DNA from: Runella aurantiaca
GTDB taxonomy: Bacteria; Bacteroidota; Bacteroidia; Cytophagales; Spirosomataceae
Reading direction: 5' to 3'
Assembly: GCF_003339505.1 (NCBI RefSeq)
Contig: NZ_QPIW01000004.1
Location: 124,001-188,000, forward strand
Length of the DNA stretch: 64,000 bases
Shown here: piece by piece, positions 40,960 through 50,000 of the stretch
How positions within the stretch are numbered: position 1 is the stretch's first letter
Layout of the letters: each line of letters begins with the position of its first letter
Translations under genes and position numbers: made by a program
The notes under the pieces: model-generated
Databases searched by the model: none
The model's input: the letters and a program-made list of their open reading frames with translations, nothing else
Told to the model about the DNA's origin: nothing

Positions 40960-43155
40960 ATGAGAGGCAAAACTGGAAATATTCGTGACGATATTTTGCA
41001 GCGTTCTTGGGTAGTAGCCATTGGGCTTATTATCCTTGGGGCGTTGGTTATTTACCGCATTTTTTATATTCAACACTACGATCTTTACAAGGGAAAACCC
41101 TGGATTGAATACATGTCCAAAACCGTTCGCGTGGATACCATTCCTGCTATGCGTGGCAATATTTACTCCAATGATGGCAGTCTGATGGCGACGTCGTTGC
41201 CTTATTTTGAGGTTTCTATCGACCCTACGGTGGCCGACAGCGTGTATTTCTACACCCGGGTCGACTCGTTGGGAACGCTTTTGGCCAATACTTTTGGACA
41301 ACGCACGGCCGAGAGTTATGTAAAAGAGCTGCTCTTTGCCCGACACGAATTTGAGCGGAACGAGCGGCGAGGAAACCGCAATATTCGGCTGCTAAAACGT
41401 AAAGTGACTTATCGTGAGTACAGCATTATTTTGGGGCAAGAATTTAAGGGAACTGTCAAAAAGAAGGACGGCACAACCGTGAAAGCCACCTGGAAAGGCT
41501 GGCCATTTTTCCGTCGTTTTTCGTCGACGGGGCGCAGTCGGGGTGGGAAATTGATGATTACCTACGAGCGTTATAATCCCTTCGGTTCATTGGCGGAGCG
41601 TACCATTGGCTATCTCGACAAAAAGACCCGGCGTGGATTGGTGGGACTGGAGGCTAGTTTTGAAAAGCGATTGGCAGGAACTCCGGGCGTAGGGCTGTAC
41701 CGAGTCCTTGATGATCAGACATTTATGCCCAATGAAGACGAAGATGGATTGCAACCGTCCAATGGCTACGACTTACACACCACCATCGACGTTAATTTTC
41801 AGGACATTGCCGAAACAGCACTGCGCAATACGCTCCGCAGTTATAATGCTGCTTATGGTTGTGTGATTGTGATGGAAGTCCAAACGGGCGAGATTCGGGC
41901 CATTGCTAACCTCTCTCGTGATACCGATTCAAGCTACCGCGAAACCTATAATCACGCCCTCGCAGGGTTGGGAAACCCCGGCTCTACCTTTAAATTGGCC
42001 TCCATGTTGGCGGCGTTGGAAGAAGGACTATCGCCCAAACGCGTCTATCAAACTGGCAATGGAATTGCGACCTACAAGTCGGCAATCATTCGGGATACGA
42101 AACGCGTAGGACACGGCAGCATCACGGCACAAGAAGTGTTTGAAAAATCCTCAAACGTCGGTGTTCACTTAGTGATGAAAGATTATTTTTACACAAAACC
42201 TGATAAATATGTGGGTTATCTGAAGCGCTTTCACCTGCGTGAGCCTACGGGTATTCAGATGAAAGGAGAGCCAGACCCCCGCGTTCGGACGCCATCCGAC
42301 AAACGCTGGAGCAAGACCTCGCTGACGTACATGAGCTATGGCTATGAGTCAGAGTTGACGCCTTTGCAGATGCTTTCATTTTATAATGCCGTTGCCAACG
42401 ACGGCTACTGGGTGCGCCCAATGCTGGTCAAGCAGATAAAACAGGCCGATCAAATTGTGCAGGAAATGGTGCCATTTCGCAGTGAAGTACGCATTGCTTC
42501 CGAAAACTCTCTGCGCAATGCCCGAAAAATGTTGGAAGGTGTTGTGGACCACGGAACGGCCACGAATATCAAAAATCCGTTTTACAAAATTGCGGGAAAA
42601 ACGGGAACTGCTCAAAAACTCGTGAATGGCCGCTACGTGCCGGGGTTGTACAATACATCGTTTATCGGTTATTTTCCCGCCGATGCTCCCCGTTATTCGG
42701 TGTTGGCGGTGGTAGACAGCCCGCGTGGATTCAGCATGGAGCAACTTTACGCGGGTAGCGTGGCGGCACCTGTATTTAAGGAAGTGGTAGACCGGATTGT
42801 GGGGTATGACATCAACATGCACCCACCGATTCCGAAACAACAAAACAAGAATTCCGAAATGTCGCGTCAGCTGCGGGCGGGGCATGCCGATGACTTGCGG
42901 GTGGTGGCCGAAGAAATGGACATTGAGTCGCCTGTGAATGTCAACGGATGGGTAGAAGCCAAAAAAGATAAGGACGGTGTAAAATGGGAAAGCCGCGATG
43001 CCGACCCTAATAAATTGCCCAATTTGAAAGGAATGTCGCTCCGCGACGCCCTTTATTTGCTCGAAAACCACGGTTTTAAAGTGGCATATACTGGAAAAGG
43101 AAAAGTGGCAGAATACGAATATAAGGGAGGAAAGTATATTTTGACGCTGCGATAG
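40960..43155 (+). CDS. ftsI: Class B penicillin-binding protein (FtsI/PBP3 type) with C-terminal PASTA domain
   Basis: A 731-residue septal D,D-transpeptidase. One N-terminal membrane helix (WVVAIGLIILGALVIYRIF), a dimerisation domain with VDTIPAMRGNIYSNDGSLMATS, and the transpeptidase domain with all three catalytic motifs: Ser342-Thr-Phe-Lys345 (GSTFKLASM), Ser397-x-Asn399 (SSNVG) and Lys547-Thr-Gly549 (GKTGTAQ). Residues about 686-731 form a single PASTA-like domain (LPNLKGMSLRDALYLLENHG), as in many Bacteroidota FtsI proteins. It ends the rsmH-ftsL-ftsI group; murE/mraY, which usually follow, are not here, and a terminator comes directly after. Confidence 0.95.
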   Translation: MRGKTGNIRDDILQRSWVVAIGLIILGALVIYRIFYIQHYDLYKGKPWIEYMSKTVRVDTIPAMRGNIYSNDGSLMATSLPYFEVSIDPTVADSVYFYTRVDSLGTLLANTFGQRTAESYVKELLFARHEFERNERRGNRNIRLLKRKVTYREYSIILGQEFKGTVKKKDGTTVKATWKGWPFFRRFSSTGRSRGGKLMITYERYNPFGSLAERTIGYLDKKTRRGLVGLEASFEKRLAGTPGVGLYRVLDDQTFMPNEDEDGLQPSNGYDLHTTIDVNFQDIAETALRNTLRSYNAAYGCVIVMEVQTGEIRAIANLSRDTDSSYRETYNHALAGLGNPGSTFKLASMLAALEEGLSPKRVYQTGNGIATYKSAIIRDTKRVGHGSITAQEVFEKSSNVGVHLVMKDYFYTKPDKYVGYLKRFHLREPTGIQMKGEPDPRVRTPSDKRWSKTSLTYMSYGYESELTPLQMLSFYNAVANDGYWVRPMLVKQIKQADQIVQEMVPFRSEVRIASENSLRNARKMLEGVVDHGTATNIKNPFYKIAGKTGTAQKLVNGRYVPGLYNTSFIGYFPADAPRYSVLAVVDSPRGFSMEQLYAGSVAAPVFKEVVDRIVGYDINMHPPIPKQQNKNSEMSRQLRAGHADDLRVVAEEMDIESPVNVNGWVEAKKDKDGVKWESRDADPNKLPNLKGMSLRDALYLLENHGFKVAYTGKGKVAEYEYKGGKYILTLR

Positions 43156-43171
43156 TCTTCTTAGGTAAAAC

Positions 43172-43208
43172 AAAACGCCCCTCTCATGGTCAATGAAAGG
43201 GGCGTTTT
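43172..43208. terminator. Bidirectional intrinsic terminator after ftsI
   Basis: AAAACGCCCCTCTCAT (43172-43187) pairs with ATGAAAGGGGCGTTTT (43193-43208) with one mismatch, a 5-nt loop and A/T runs on both sides. It lies between ftsI and the convergent isomerase-like gene. Confidence 0.87.
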
Positions 43209-43213
43209 TCAAT

Positions 43214-44080
43214 TTATCCCCATTTTGCTTTCTGAATATGATCAATGCTTATCTGGATACTTTCGAGCGGAGGACGCTTGCAAACATCCTGCTCTACAAA
43301 GTAATGTTTGAGGCCAGCCACGCTTGCTTCTTTGAACAGACTGGCAAAATCAATGCTGCCGAGGCCCACTTCCGAAAACTCTTTTTCGGGTGTTTTGGCC
43401 ATGTCTTTGACGTGCCACAACGGAAAACGATTCGGGTATTTGGTGAAGTACTCAGTAGCATTTTCGCCCGCTTTTACGACCCAATAGAGGTCCATTTCCA
43501 TGACGACATTGGTGTTTTTGAGCAATAAATCATAGGGCTTTTGGCCGTCGATTTTTTGGGTAAATTCAAAGTCATGGTTGTGATAGCCCATGGTCAGGCC
43601 CGATTTGAGGGCGATTTCGCTGCTTTTGTTGAGCAAATCAAACAGTTGGTTGTAATCCTCGGCTTTACGCTCGCTATCCATGAGGTAGGCAAGCACTACG
43701 TATTGCTGACCGATGGCCGCGGCGTCTTCTACTACTTTTTCCCAATTTTTGGTTAATCCGTCGGTCATTCCAGGCGTACGCGCTGTCATGTAGTGCCCGC
43801 TGGCGGCCGAAAGCCCGTTGTCTTTCAAGAGTTGGCTGTATTCGGCAGGTGTTTTTTTGAAAAACTTACCCTGTCCGTAGCCAAAATTTTCCACCTTTTT
43901 GTAGCCAAGTTTGGCCACTTCAGTCAGTATTTTTTCGATACCCTGCTTTTGAATATCCTCGCGGAGGGTGTACAGTTGTAGGCCTACTGCTTTGGCTTGC
44001 GGGTTAGCTTCGGCCTGCAATTGCAATAAGGCAAGTGCACCAAGACCGGCAGTGGTTTGGAGAAAGGTTCTGCGTTTCAT
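43214..44080 (-). CDS. Sugar phosphate isomerase/epimerase-like TIM-barrel protein with Tat leader
   Basis: A 288-residue protein. The start at 44080 gives MKRRTFLQTTAGLGALALL, a twin-arginine leader; a frame 15 codons longer upstream has no merit. The mature part is an AP-endonuclease-2/xylose-isomerase-like TIM barrel (GLQLYTLREDIQKQGIEKIL, VENFGYGQGKFFKK, MGYHNHDFEF, VVMEMDLYWVVKAGENATEY and PLWHVKDMAKTPEKEFSEVG, with metal-ligand-like Glu/Asp/His). Exported members in Bacteroidota act on sugars or inositols, and the exact reaction cannot be read. It is transcribed alone, converging with ftsI across a strong terminator. Confidence 0.9.
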   Translation of the reverse strand: MKRRTFLQTTAGLGALALLQLQAEANPQAKAVGLQLYTLREDIQKQGIEKILTEVAKLGYKKVENFGYGQGKFFKKTPAEYSQLLKDNGLSAASGHYMTARTPGMTDGLTKNWEKVVEDAAAIGQQYVVLAYLMDSERKAEDYNQLFDLLNKSSEIALKSGLTMGYHNHDFEFTQKIDGQKPYDLLLKNTNVVMEMDLYWVVKAGENATEYFTKYPNRFPLWHVKDMAKTPEKEFSEVGLGSIDFASLFKEASVAGLKHYFVEQDVCKRPPLESIQISIDHIQKAKWG

Positions 44081-44185
44081 TGAACTTAAAATTAAAGATA
44101 GGTTAATTAGTAATTTAAGGCGCAAATGTAACCGGAAAGCAATTAGTTACCTTAGATTGACTCGAAAAGAATAACCGTCCGTTTA

Positions 44186-44238
44186 TGTTGCCTAATGCAA
44201 CGTTCAAATAAAAAAAATAGTGTTGATGCAACATTGAA
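44186..44238. promoter_or_regulatory. Two related dyads upstream of the GIN-domain lipoprotein gene
   Basis: TGTTGCCTAATGCAAC (44186-44201; GTTGC/GCAAC) and TGTTGATGCAACA (44221-44233; TGTTG/CAACA) are similar inverted repeats with like right flanks (GTTCAA, TTGAA) and centres about 33 bp apart, near three helical turns. They lie 45-95 bp before the start codon and could be a tandem operator. A TAACTTTTG element lies just downstream. Confidence 0.3.
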
Positions 44239-44280
44239 TTTAACTTTTGCATCTTATACCTAAAAACCCCTGAAATTGAT

Positions 44281-45015
44281 ATGAGAACAGCCATTTTTTA
44301 CCGCCTCACGACCCTTCTTTTTGCCAGCGCTTTTTTCTTAGTAGCCTGCTCTTTTTCGGCTGAAAACCGTGAACGCCAAGACGACGACCGTACTACTCGT
44401 ACGTTTGACCTCAAAGGTTTTGACCGCCTTTCTTTGGGAAGTGCGTTTGAAATTACGGTCACTAAAGGGAACTATTCGGTCAAAGTAGAAGGCCGTAAGC
44501 AAGACCTCAACGACTTGGAAGCCGATGTGTCGGCAGGAAAACTCCGTATTCGTTACAAGGATTCTTTTGGGTGGAACCGTAACCGTAAACGCATATCGGT
44601 CACGATTTCGATGCCCACGGTCAAAGCCCTTGATTTTTCGGGAGCCACGACGTCGAGAGTGTCGGGCTTCAATGATTTGGCAACGTTGGATTTGGATATT
44701 TCGGGTGCTTCCAAATCCGATATTCAGGTAAAGGCCCAAAGAATTGTGATGGATGCTTCTGGTGCTTCCACAATTGTGCTGACGGGTTCGGCTAACCGCT
44801 TGGAAGGGGAAGTGTCGGGGGCTACCTCATTGAGAGCCTACGATTTTCCCGTGAAAGAAGCCTTTCTGGACGCCTCGGGGGCTAGCAACGTGCGCGTAAG
44901 CGTCAATGGTAAACTCGAAGTAGAAGCCAGCGGCGCGAGCAGTGTACGTTATCGTGGCACGGCTTCGGTGCGCTCCAATACCTCTGGTGCCAGCTCGGTC
45001 AGAAGTGAATCATAG
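44281..45015 (+). CDS. GIN/DUF2807 domain lipoprotein
   Basis: A 244-residue lipoprotein (signal ASAFFLVACS, with Cys as lipid anchor) followed by a head GIN (DUF2807) auto-transporter adhesin-like domain. The middle and C-terminal part contain seven SGA(S/T) turns (FSGATTS, ISGASKS, ASGASTI, VSGATSL, ASGASNV, ASGASSV, TSGASSV) spaced roughly 18-24 residues apart, the pattern of successive rungs of a right-handed beta-helix. Such proteins are abundant in Bacteroidota and predicted to be on the outer membrane; the function is not established. Upstream dyads may control it. A 19-bp terminator follows, shared with the convergent LytTR regulator gene. Confidence 0.9.
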   Translation: MRTAIFYRLTTLLFASAFFLVACSFSAENRERQDDDRTTRTFDLKGFDRLSLGSAFEITVTKGNYSVKVEGRKQDLNDLEADVSAGKLRIRYKDSFGWNRNRKRISVTISMPTVKALDFSGATTSRVSGFNDLATLDLDISGASKSDIQVKAQRIVMDASGASTIVLTGSANRLEGEVSGATSLRAYDFPVKEAFLDASGASNVRVSVNGKLEVEASGASSVRYRGTASVRSNTSGASSVRSES

Positions 45016-45054
45016 ACAGATAGTGGAACGACGATTGTCGAATTTTCTTGAAAT

Positions 45055-45104
45055 AAAACAGCCGCGTTCTGAAAATATACCTTCAGAACGCGGCTGTTTT
45101 TGGT
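45055..45104. terminator. Bidirectional intrinsic terminator
   Basis: AAAACAGCCGCGTTCTGAA (45055-45073) pairs perfectly over 19 bp with 45082-45100, loop AATATACC, with A-rich and T-rich ends. It separates the GIN-domain lipoprotein gene from the LytTR regulator gene (ends 45125). Confidence 0.88.
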
Positions 45105-45124
45105 GTAAAGACATGATATCTCGC

Positions 45125-45886
45125 TCAGCGGTCAATCCAGCGTTTAAAAACGGGGGCTTTTTCCCGACTAATTTCTACTTCGGAGACGTGGCTGCTTCGC
45201 AGTTTGACGTATAACTTTCCAGAAGCGTCACCTTTGTAACTTTCAACGGCATTTTGATTGATAATTTGCCGCCGTCCTGCCCTGAAAAACTCGTTGGGGT
45301 TGAGGATGTCTTCGATTTCATCCAGTGTGTTTTGTTCGGCAATGTATTTTTGACCGTCATTAGTTACCACAAAGATTACTTGGTCAAGATAAAACAGCGA
45401 CACGTCGGCCAAGTTGATGGGGATGGATGCATTGCGGTGCTGAACAATCAGTTTTTCCTTGTACATCCGTCCGATTTGGGAAGGGTGATTGGCTAGTGTT
45501 TGCAACACTTCGGTCGAAATACTTTGGTTTTTTTGCAGCGCCTTAAATTTACCAAGGGCACGAATAAGGTCCTCTTCGTCGATGGGTTTTAAGAGATAAT
45601 CAATACCATTGACCTTGAACGCCTTGATGGCGTATTCGTCGTAAGCGGTAGCAAAAATAATCGGACATTTGATGTCGAAATAGTTAAACAAATCGAAGCT
45701 GATGCCATCGGAGAGCTGAATATCCATGAAAAGTAAATCAGGCTCGGCATTTTGCATAAACCACCGTCTGGCGTTTTTTACGCTGTGCAAAACATCGAGT
45801 ACCTCGGCCTGAGGCGCAATATCTTTCAACATTCGTTGGAGCTGTTCGGCAATGAGGGCTTCGTCTTCTACGATGAGTACTTTCAT
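45125..45886 (-). CDS. LytTR-family response regulator
   Basis: A 253-residue two-component regulator. Receiver domain (1-120): VLIVEDEALIAEQL with acidic Glu7/Asp8/Glu9, phosphoacceptor Asp55 in LLFMDIQLSDG, then FATAYDEYAIKAFKVNGIDYLLKP with the conserved Lys. LytTR DNA-binding domain (about 145-250): VQHRNASIPINLADVSLFYLDQ, FFRAGRRQIINQNAVESYKG, and VEISREKAPVFKRWI. It is 14 bp downstream of the LytS-type kinase and would be its partner; the globin gene starts the same transcript. Its targets are unknown. The gene is bounded downstream by a strong bidirectional terminator. Confidence 0.95.
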   Translation of the reverse strand: MKVLIVEDEALIAEQLQRMLKDIAPQAEVLDVLHSVKNARRWFMQNAEPDLLFMDIQLSDGISFDLFNYFDIKCPIIFATAYDEYAIKAFKVNGIDYLLKPIDEEDLIRALGKFKALQKNQSISTEVLQTLANHPSQIGRMYKEKLIVQHRNASIPINLADVSLFYLDQVIFVVTNDGQKYIAEQNTLDEIEDILNPNEFFRAGRRQIINQNAVESYKGDASGKLYVKLRSSHVSEVEISREKAPVFKRWIDR

Positions 45887-45900
45887 GGTGTTTGGTCAGG

Positions 45901-46539
45901 TTAAAGTAATGGCAATACGATGCGAAAAAATTCGGGTGTTTGTTGAATCTCAAGCGCCGTTTCTGAAAAATAAGCGTATAAATTCCGCAAGCTGCTTAAG
46001 CCTTGCCGATTTTGAACTTCCAGAGTACGTTTGATTTGGAGGTTGTTTTCAATGATAAGTCGTTGGTTCTCAGTTTTTATCGTAACCAATAACGGCGAAT
46101 CGGGGTCGGTTAGGTTGTGTCGGGTGGCGTTTTCAATCAGAATCTGCAACGTGGTTGGGACGATTTGATACGAATAATAGGCTTCGGGCACGGTAAGGCA
46201 TACTTCTAGCCCTTTCCCAAAGCGGGTTTGGAGCAAATCTGCGTAATCTTTAATAAAACACAACTCTTCACCCAGCGTGACTAGTTTGGTGTGTCGGGTG
46301 GTAAGAACGTAGCGGTAGACGCGCGTCAATTGACTTAAAAATTTGACCGCCAGCCGTTGGTCGCTGTAAATCAGACTTTCAAGGGTGGCTAGGCTGTTAA
46401 ACAAAAAATGTGGATTGAGTTGACTGACTAAATTTTGGTATTTAACTTCCGAATGGTCACTATCGTACGCGGTTTTTTCGCCCGCTTCTTGGGCGGGTAA
46501 TTTGGGTGGTGTAGATTCTATTTTAGGCGTTGGTTTCAT
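45901..46539 (-). CDS. Soluble LytS-type histidine kinase without sensor domain
   Basis: A 212-residue kinase of the His_kinase (LytS/YehU) family. It has only a short N-terminal tail (about 33 residues, proline-rich, charged), then the phosphoacceptor block VSQLNPHFLFNSLATLESLI (His44) and a HATPase-like part with LQILIENATRHN and a C-terminal GLSSLRNLYAYF. There is no membrane helix and no recognisable input domain, in contrast with the usual LytS plan. It resembles the C-terminal kinase part of the large propeller kinase encoded 0.5 kb upstream over its whole length. It follows the globin gene by 3 bp and precedes the LytTR regulator by 14 bp, so the globin may be its sensory partner. Confidence 0.93.
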   Translation of the reverse strand: MKPTPKIESTPPKLPAQEAGEKTAYDSDHSEVKYQNLVSQLNPHFLFNSLATLESLIYSDQRLAVKFLSQLTRVYRYVLTTRHTKLVTLGEELCFIKDYADLLQTRFGKGLEVCLTVPEAYYSYQIVPTTLQILIENATRHNLTDPDSPLLVTIKTENQRLIIENNLQIKRTLEVQNRQGLSSLRNLYAYFSETALEIQQTPEFFRIVLPLL

Positions 46540-46542
46540 TCA

Positions 46543-46959
46543 TCAGGCCGTTTGTTGGTGAGCGGCTTCAATCATTGTGGCCGACATCACGCCGTATACA
46601 TCAATCCACGCTTGTTGTATTTCGGGTGTAAAATCACTTTTTAGTACCTTTTCCAACGTCCACAACAGCGCCTCTCCAATGTATTGATAATGCTGTTCTT
46701 TGGCGCCGTACTTCACGTGTTTCTGCCCTAAATCTTGCAACAGCGGCAGCAGTTCATCCATATTATCCAAAGAGCATACCGTAAAACTAATCACCTGAAA
46801 CAGCTTGATACCTTGGGTTTTAAGTTCGCTTTTGAAAAGATGCTTTACCTCGGGCACTAGCTCAAAAAAACGCGTATAAAACACTTGAGCGGCATACTCC
46901 GATTTGGGAACAATACGGGCAAAACTTGTTTGTACTAGCTTTTTTTGTTGATCATTCAT
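46543..46959 (-). CDS. Single-domain bacterial globin
   Basis: A 138-residue haem globin of the flavohaemoglobin/Vitreoscilla-haemoglobin branch: YAAQVFYTRFFELVPEVKHLF covers helices B-C with Tyr28 at a likely B10 position and the CD1 Phe; GQKHVKYGAKEQHY gives the proximal His81 (F8) with the Lys-x-x-Tyr-Gly pattern; AWIDVYGVMSATMIEA closes helix H. The FAD/NAD domain of flavohaemoglobin is absent. The globin could bind oxygen, nitric oxide or carbon monoxide. Its stop is only 3 bp before the soluble histidine kinase start, making a very tight globin-kinase-LytTR operon. There is a 114-bp upstream gap without a clear promoter. Confidence 0.93.
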   Translation of the reverse strand: MNDQQKKLVQTSFARIVPKSEYAAQVFYTRFFELVPEVKHLFKSELKTQGIKLFQVISFTVCSLDNMDELLPLLQDLGQKHVKYGAKEQHYQYIGEALLWTLEKVLKSDFTPEIQQAWIDVYGVMSATMIEAAHQQTA

Positions 46960-47073
46960 GGGTTATGTGTGGGTTGGTTGTATAAAATTAGATGATTTAA
47001 ATAGCATAACTAAAAAAAACAGCCCAAGACGTCGGTTTGGATGTCTAATCCTGCAAAAGCTAAAACCGAGGCG

Positions 47074-50000
47074 TTAATCCAGTAATGGAACATAAACGGT
47101 AAAACGGTCGACGGTTTCCTTTACTTCCATGGGTCGGTCGGTCAGGTAACTATACAAAGCCCGAAAATCGCCCAGTCCTTTTTTGTTGGAAGTGGTTACG
47201 GTTCCGCGTTTTTGTAGGTTATTTTCAAAAATAAGATAGTTGTCTTCTTCCCTGATTTTTACCCAAAGAGGTGATTCTAAGCTGGTTGTGTTGTGTTTGA
47301 TGGCATTTTCAATTAAATTTTGAAAAGTAACAGGGACCACTTTTTTGTGTGCCAAATCGTCAGGAATGTCTATTTCAACGCATAGCCCCGTGCCGTATCG
47401 CATGTGCAGCAGGCTTACAAAGTCACGGGCAAAGCGCAGTTCTTGTTCTAGCATGACCACTTCGTTGTCGTCGTTTTCAATCAAATACCGGTACACTTTT
47501 GTCAATTGACGGAGGTATTTGGAGGCCAGTTTGTGGTCTTTGTAGATGAGACTGTCCAAAACGGCCAAGCTATTAAACAAAAAGTGGGGATTGAGTTGGT
47601 TGATAAGTCCTTGATAACGAGCTAGTACTTTCTCACGCTCAAGCATGATGGCTTTGCGCTCAGTTTCAACTTGTTGCTTTTGGACAATTTCAAACTTTTG
47701 ACGAAAATCTAGTTTTTCGGTCAATTCCTGATTGAGTTGATTTTGAAGCACTTGCTGTTCTTCCAACAATTTTACCTGTGTGGCGTGTTCGCGTTGGATG
47801 ATTTTTACGCGGGAACGATAAATATAAACGCCGACGGCTACGACCAGCATCACCATTAACGTTTGAAACCACCATGTTTGCCAAAATGGAGGATTGATTA
47901 CGATGCGAAGAGTATACGGGGCGGGGTTCCAGACTCCGTCATTGTTGGCGGCTTTTACGTGCAAAGTATACTCCCCGGGCGGTACGTTGAGGTAGCTGAT
48001 GTTTGCTTGGGTAGTAGGAGTTCGCCAACCGTTGTCATTTTTGACGCCTTCGAGCCAGAATGAAAACAGATTGTTTTCCGAATGGTCATAGCTTAGGGCT
48101 GCGGCTTCGATGGTAAGGTCGTTTTCATCATACGCCAGCGTAATCGGAAGATTGTTTTGAGGAATGTGCGTAGGAAGAACTTCCTGACCGTGTACCCTTA
48201 ACGACGTCACGACCACGGGCGGCACAAACGTGTTGGTTTTGACGCGGTCGGGATGAAACCGTACCAGTCCGTACAGTCCCCCAAAATACAAATTACCTAA
48301 TTTGTCTTTGGCCACCGATTTGGTCTCGATAGAAAGCACCTCAAGGTTGTCGGCCCGACCAAAGGATACAAACCGTTTTTGTTGTTCGTCGTACCGGGTT
48401 AAGCCATTGGCGGTTCCCATCCACAGCGTATTTCGGACCCGTATCAGCGCCGAAACGTAGTTGTTCGCAATGCCGTGCCGGGTAAAATAATTGGTAAACG
48501 ATTGAGTTTTGGGGTCAAGACAGGCCAGTCCGTTGTCGGTCCCCATCCATATATTGCCCTTTGAGTCTTCCGAAAAAGACATCACGCCGTTGTCAGGCAG
48601 GCTTTTTGGGTTATCTTCTTGGTACCGATACGTGGTTACTTTTGATAAATCGGGACTGATGCACAGTACCTCGTCAACCCCGCAGCCTACCCACAGATTT
48701 TGTTTGCTATCGGTGTAGAGGCTATTGTAGCGATTGAGGGGCAAATGCCTAATGCGCTCATCGTTAAAGCGATTGGCAAAGGTTTTGGTCTTGGGGTCAA
48801 ATATATTCAGTCCCTCATCGGTGCCGATAAACACCCGCCCGTCTGCCGTGGGGTGTAAGTCATAGACCAGCCTGCCAGCCACAAAATGACGCCCAGAAAC
48901 GATAGGCGGCGGAGAGGGCATTGCTTCATTGGGCAGATGGTCATATATGGTGAATTTCCCCGTCGCAGGGTCCAAATGCTGAAAGTGCTGGGTGGCCACG
49001 TACACCTTATCTTCAGGGTCAACGTAGATAGAATTGACGCCGTTGTCAGAAAGACTGTATTTGTTTTTTGGGTCGTGGCGGTAGGCTTTGTAAGTATTGG
49101 TGGTTTGGTTGACCCACACCACGCCATTGTCAGTTCCCAACCAAAGGTTCTCTTTGCTGTCGATTGCAATCCGGTTAATGGCCCCGCCGTTGGCTGTGGT
49201 AGGCTGATAATTGGCTTCTTTTAAGGGGGAAGTAAATGACTGACTGGCTGGGTTAAACCGACTGATGCCTTTGTAAGCAGTACTAAACCAAAGTACGCCC
49301 GAACGGTCCTGAAATGCGGTTCGTACATAGTTGGAACTCAGACTATTGGGTACATTGATTTGGCTTTGGTAATTAATAAATTTTCGTTGGTTTTCGTGAT
49401 AACAAAAAATCCCTTGTCCTTGGGTACATATCCAGAGTTTGCCATCTTTGGAAAAAAACAAAGAGCTGATTTCTCGGGGTTCGGCCAATGGAATTTCCAT
49501 TTTTATGAAATGTTCGGTGGCAAGGCTCAACATTGACAACGTACCGTTTCGGGTGCCAACAATAATATTACCTGTTTTTGGGTGCTTCGCTAAGGCCGTC
49601 ACGGAGTTGTCGGGAATGGTGCCCAATTCATCGCTTTTACAAAATACCTGAAAAGAATTCTCTTCAATATTGTAGCGGTACAGCCCCAAGTCGGTGCCAA
49701 TCCAAACCGTGGGGCCATCAATCAGCAGCGAGCGAACAGAATAGACGAGTGGCTTCGAGGAGGGGTCGGTGGGAAGTTTAATTAGTTCTGATTGCTTGGT
49801 TTTTGGGTCAAAAAGAATCAGTCCATTGGCGCTACCTAGCCAGAGTTTGCCTCGGAAGTCTTCGCCGATGCAGCGAATATAATCGGAACGCTCACCGTAC
49901 TTGGTAAAATGAAAGCGCTCAAATTGTTGCGTTTTGAAGTCCATTCGGTTAAATCCGTGCTGTGTTCCTACCCAAAGGGTTCCATTTTTGGATAACAAAA

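Noticed and set aside
42376-43245. 289-codon minus-strand frame opposite ftsI
   Set aside because: It overlaps the transpeptidase domain with all catalytic motifs on the plus strand and has no recognisable domain.
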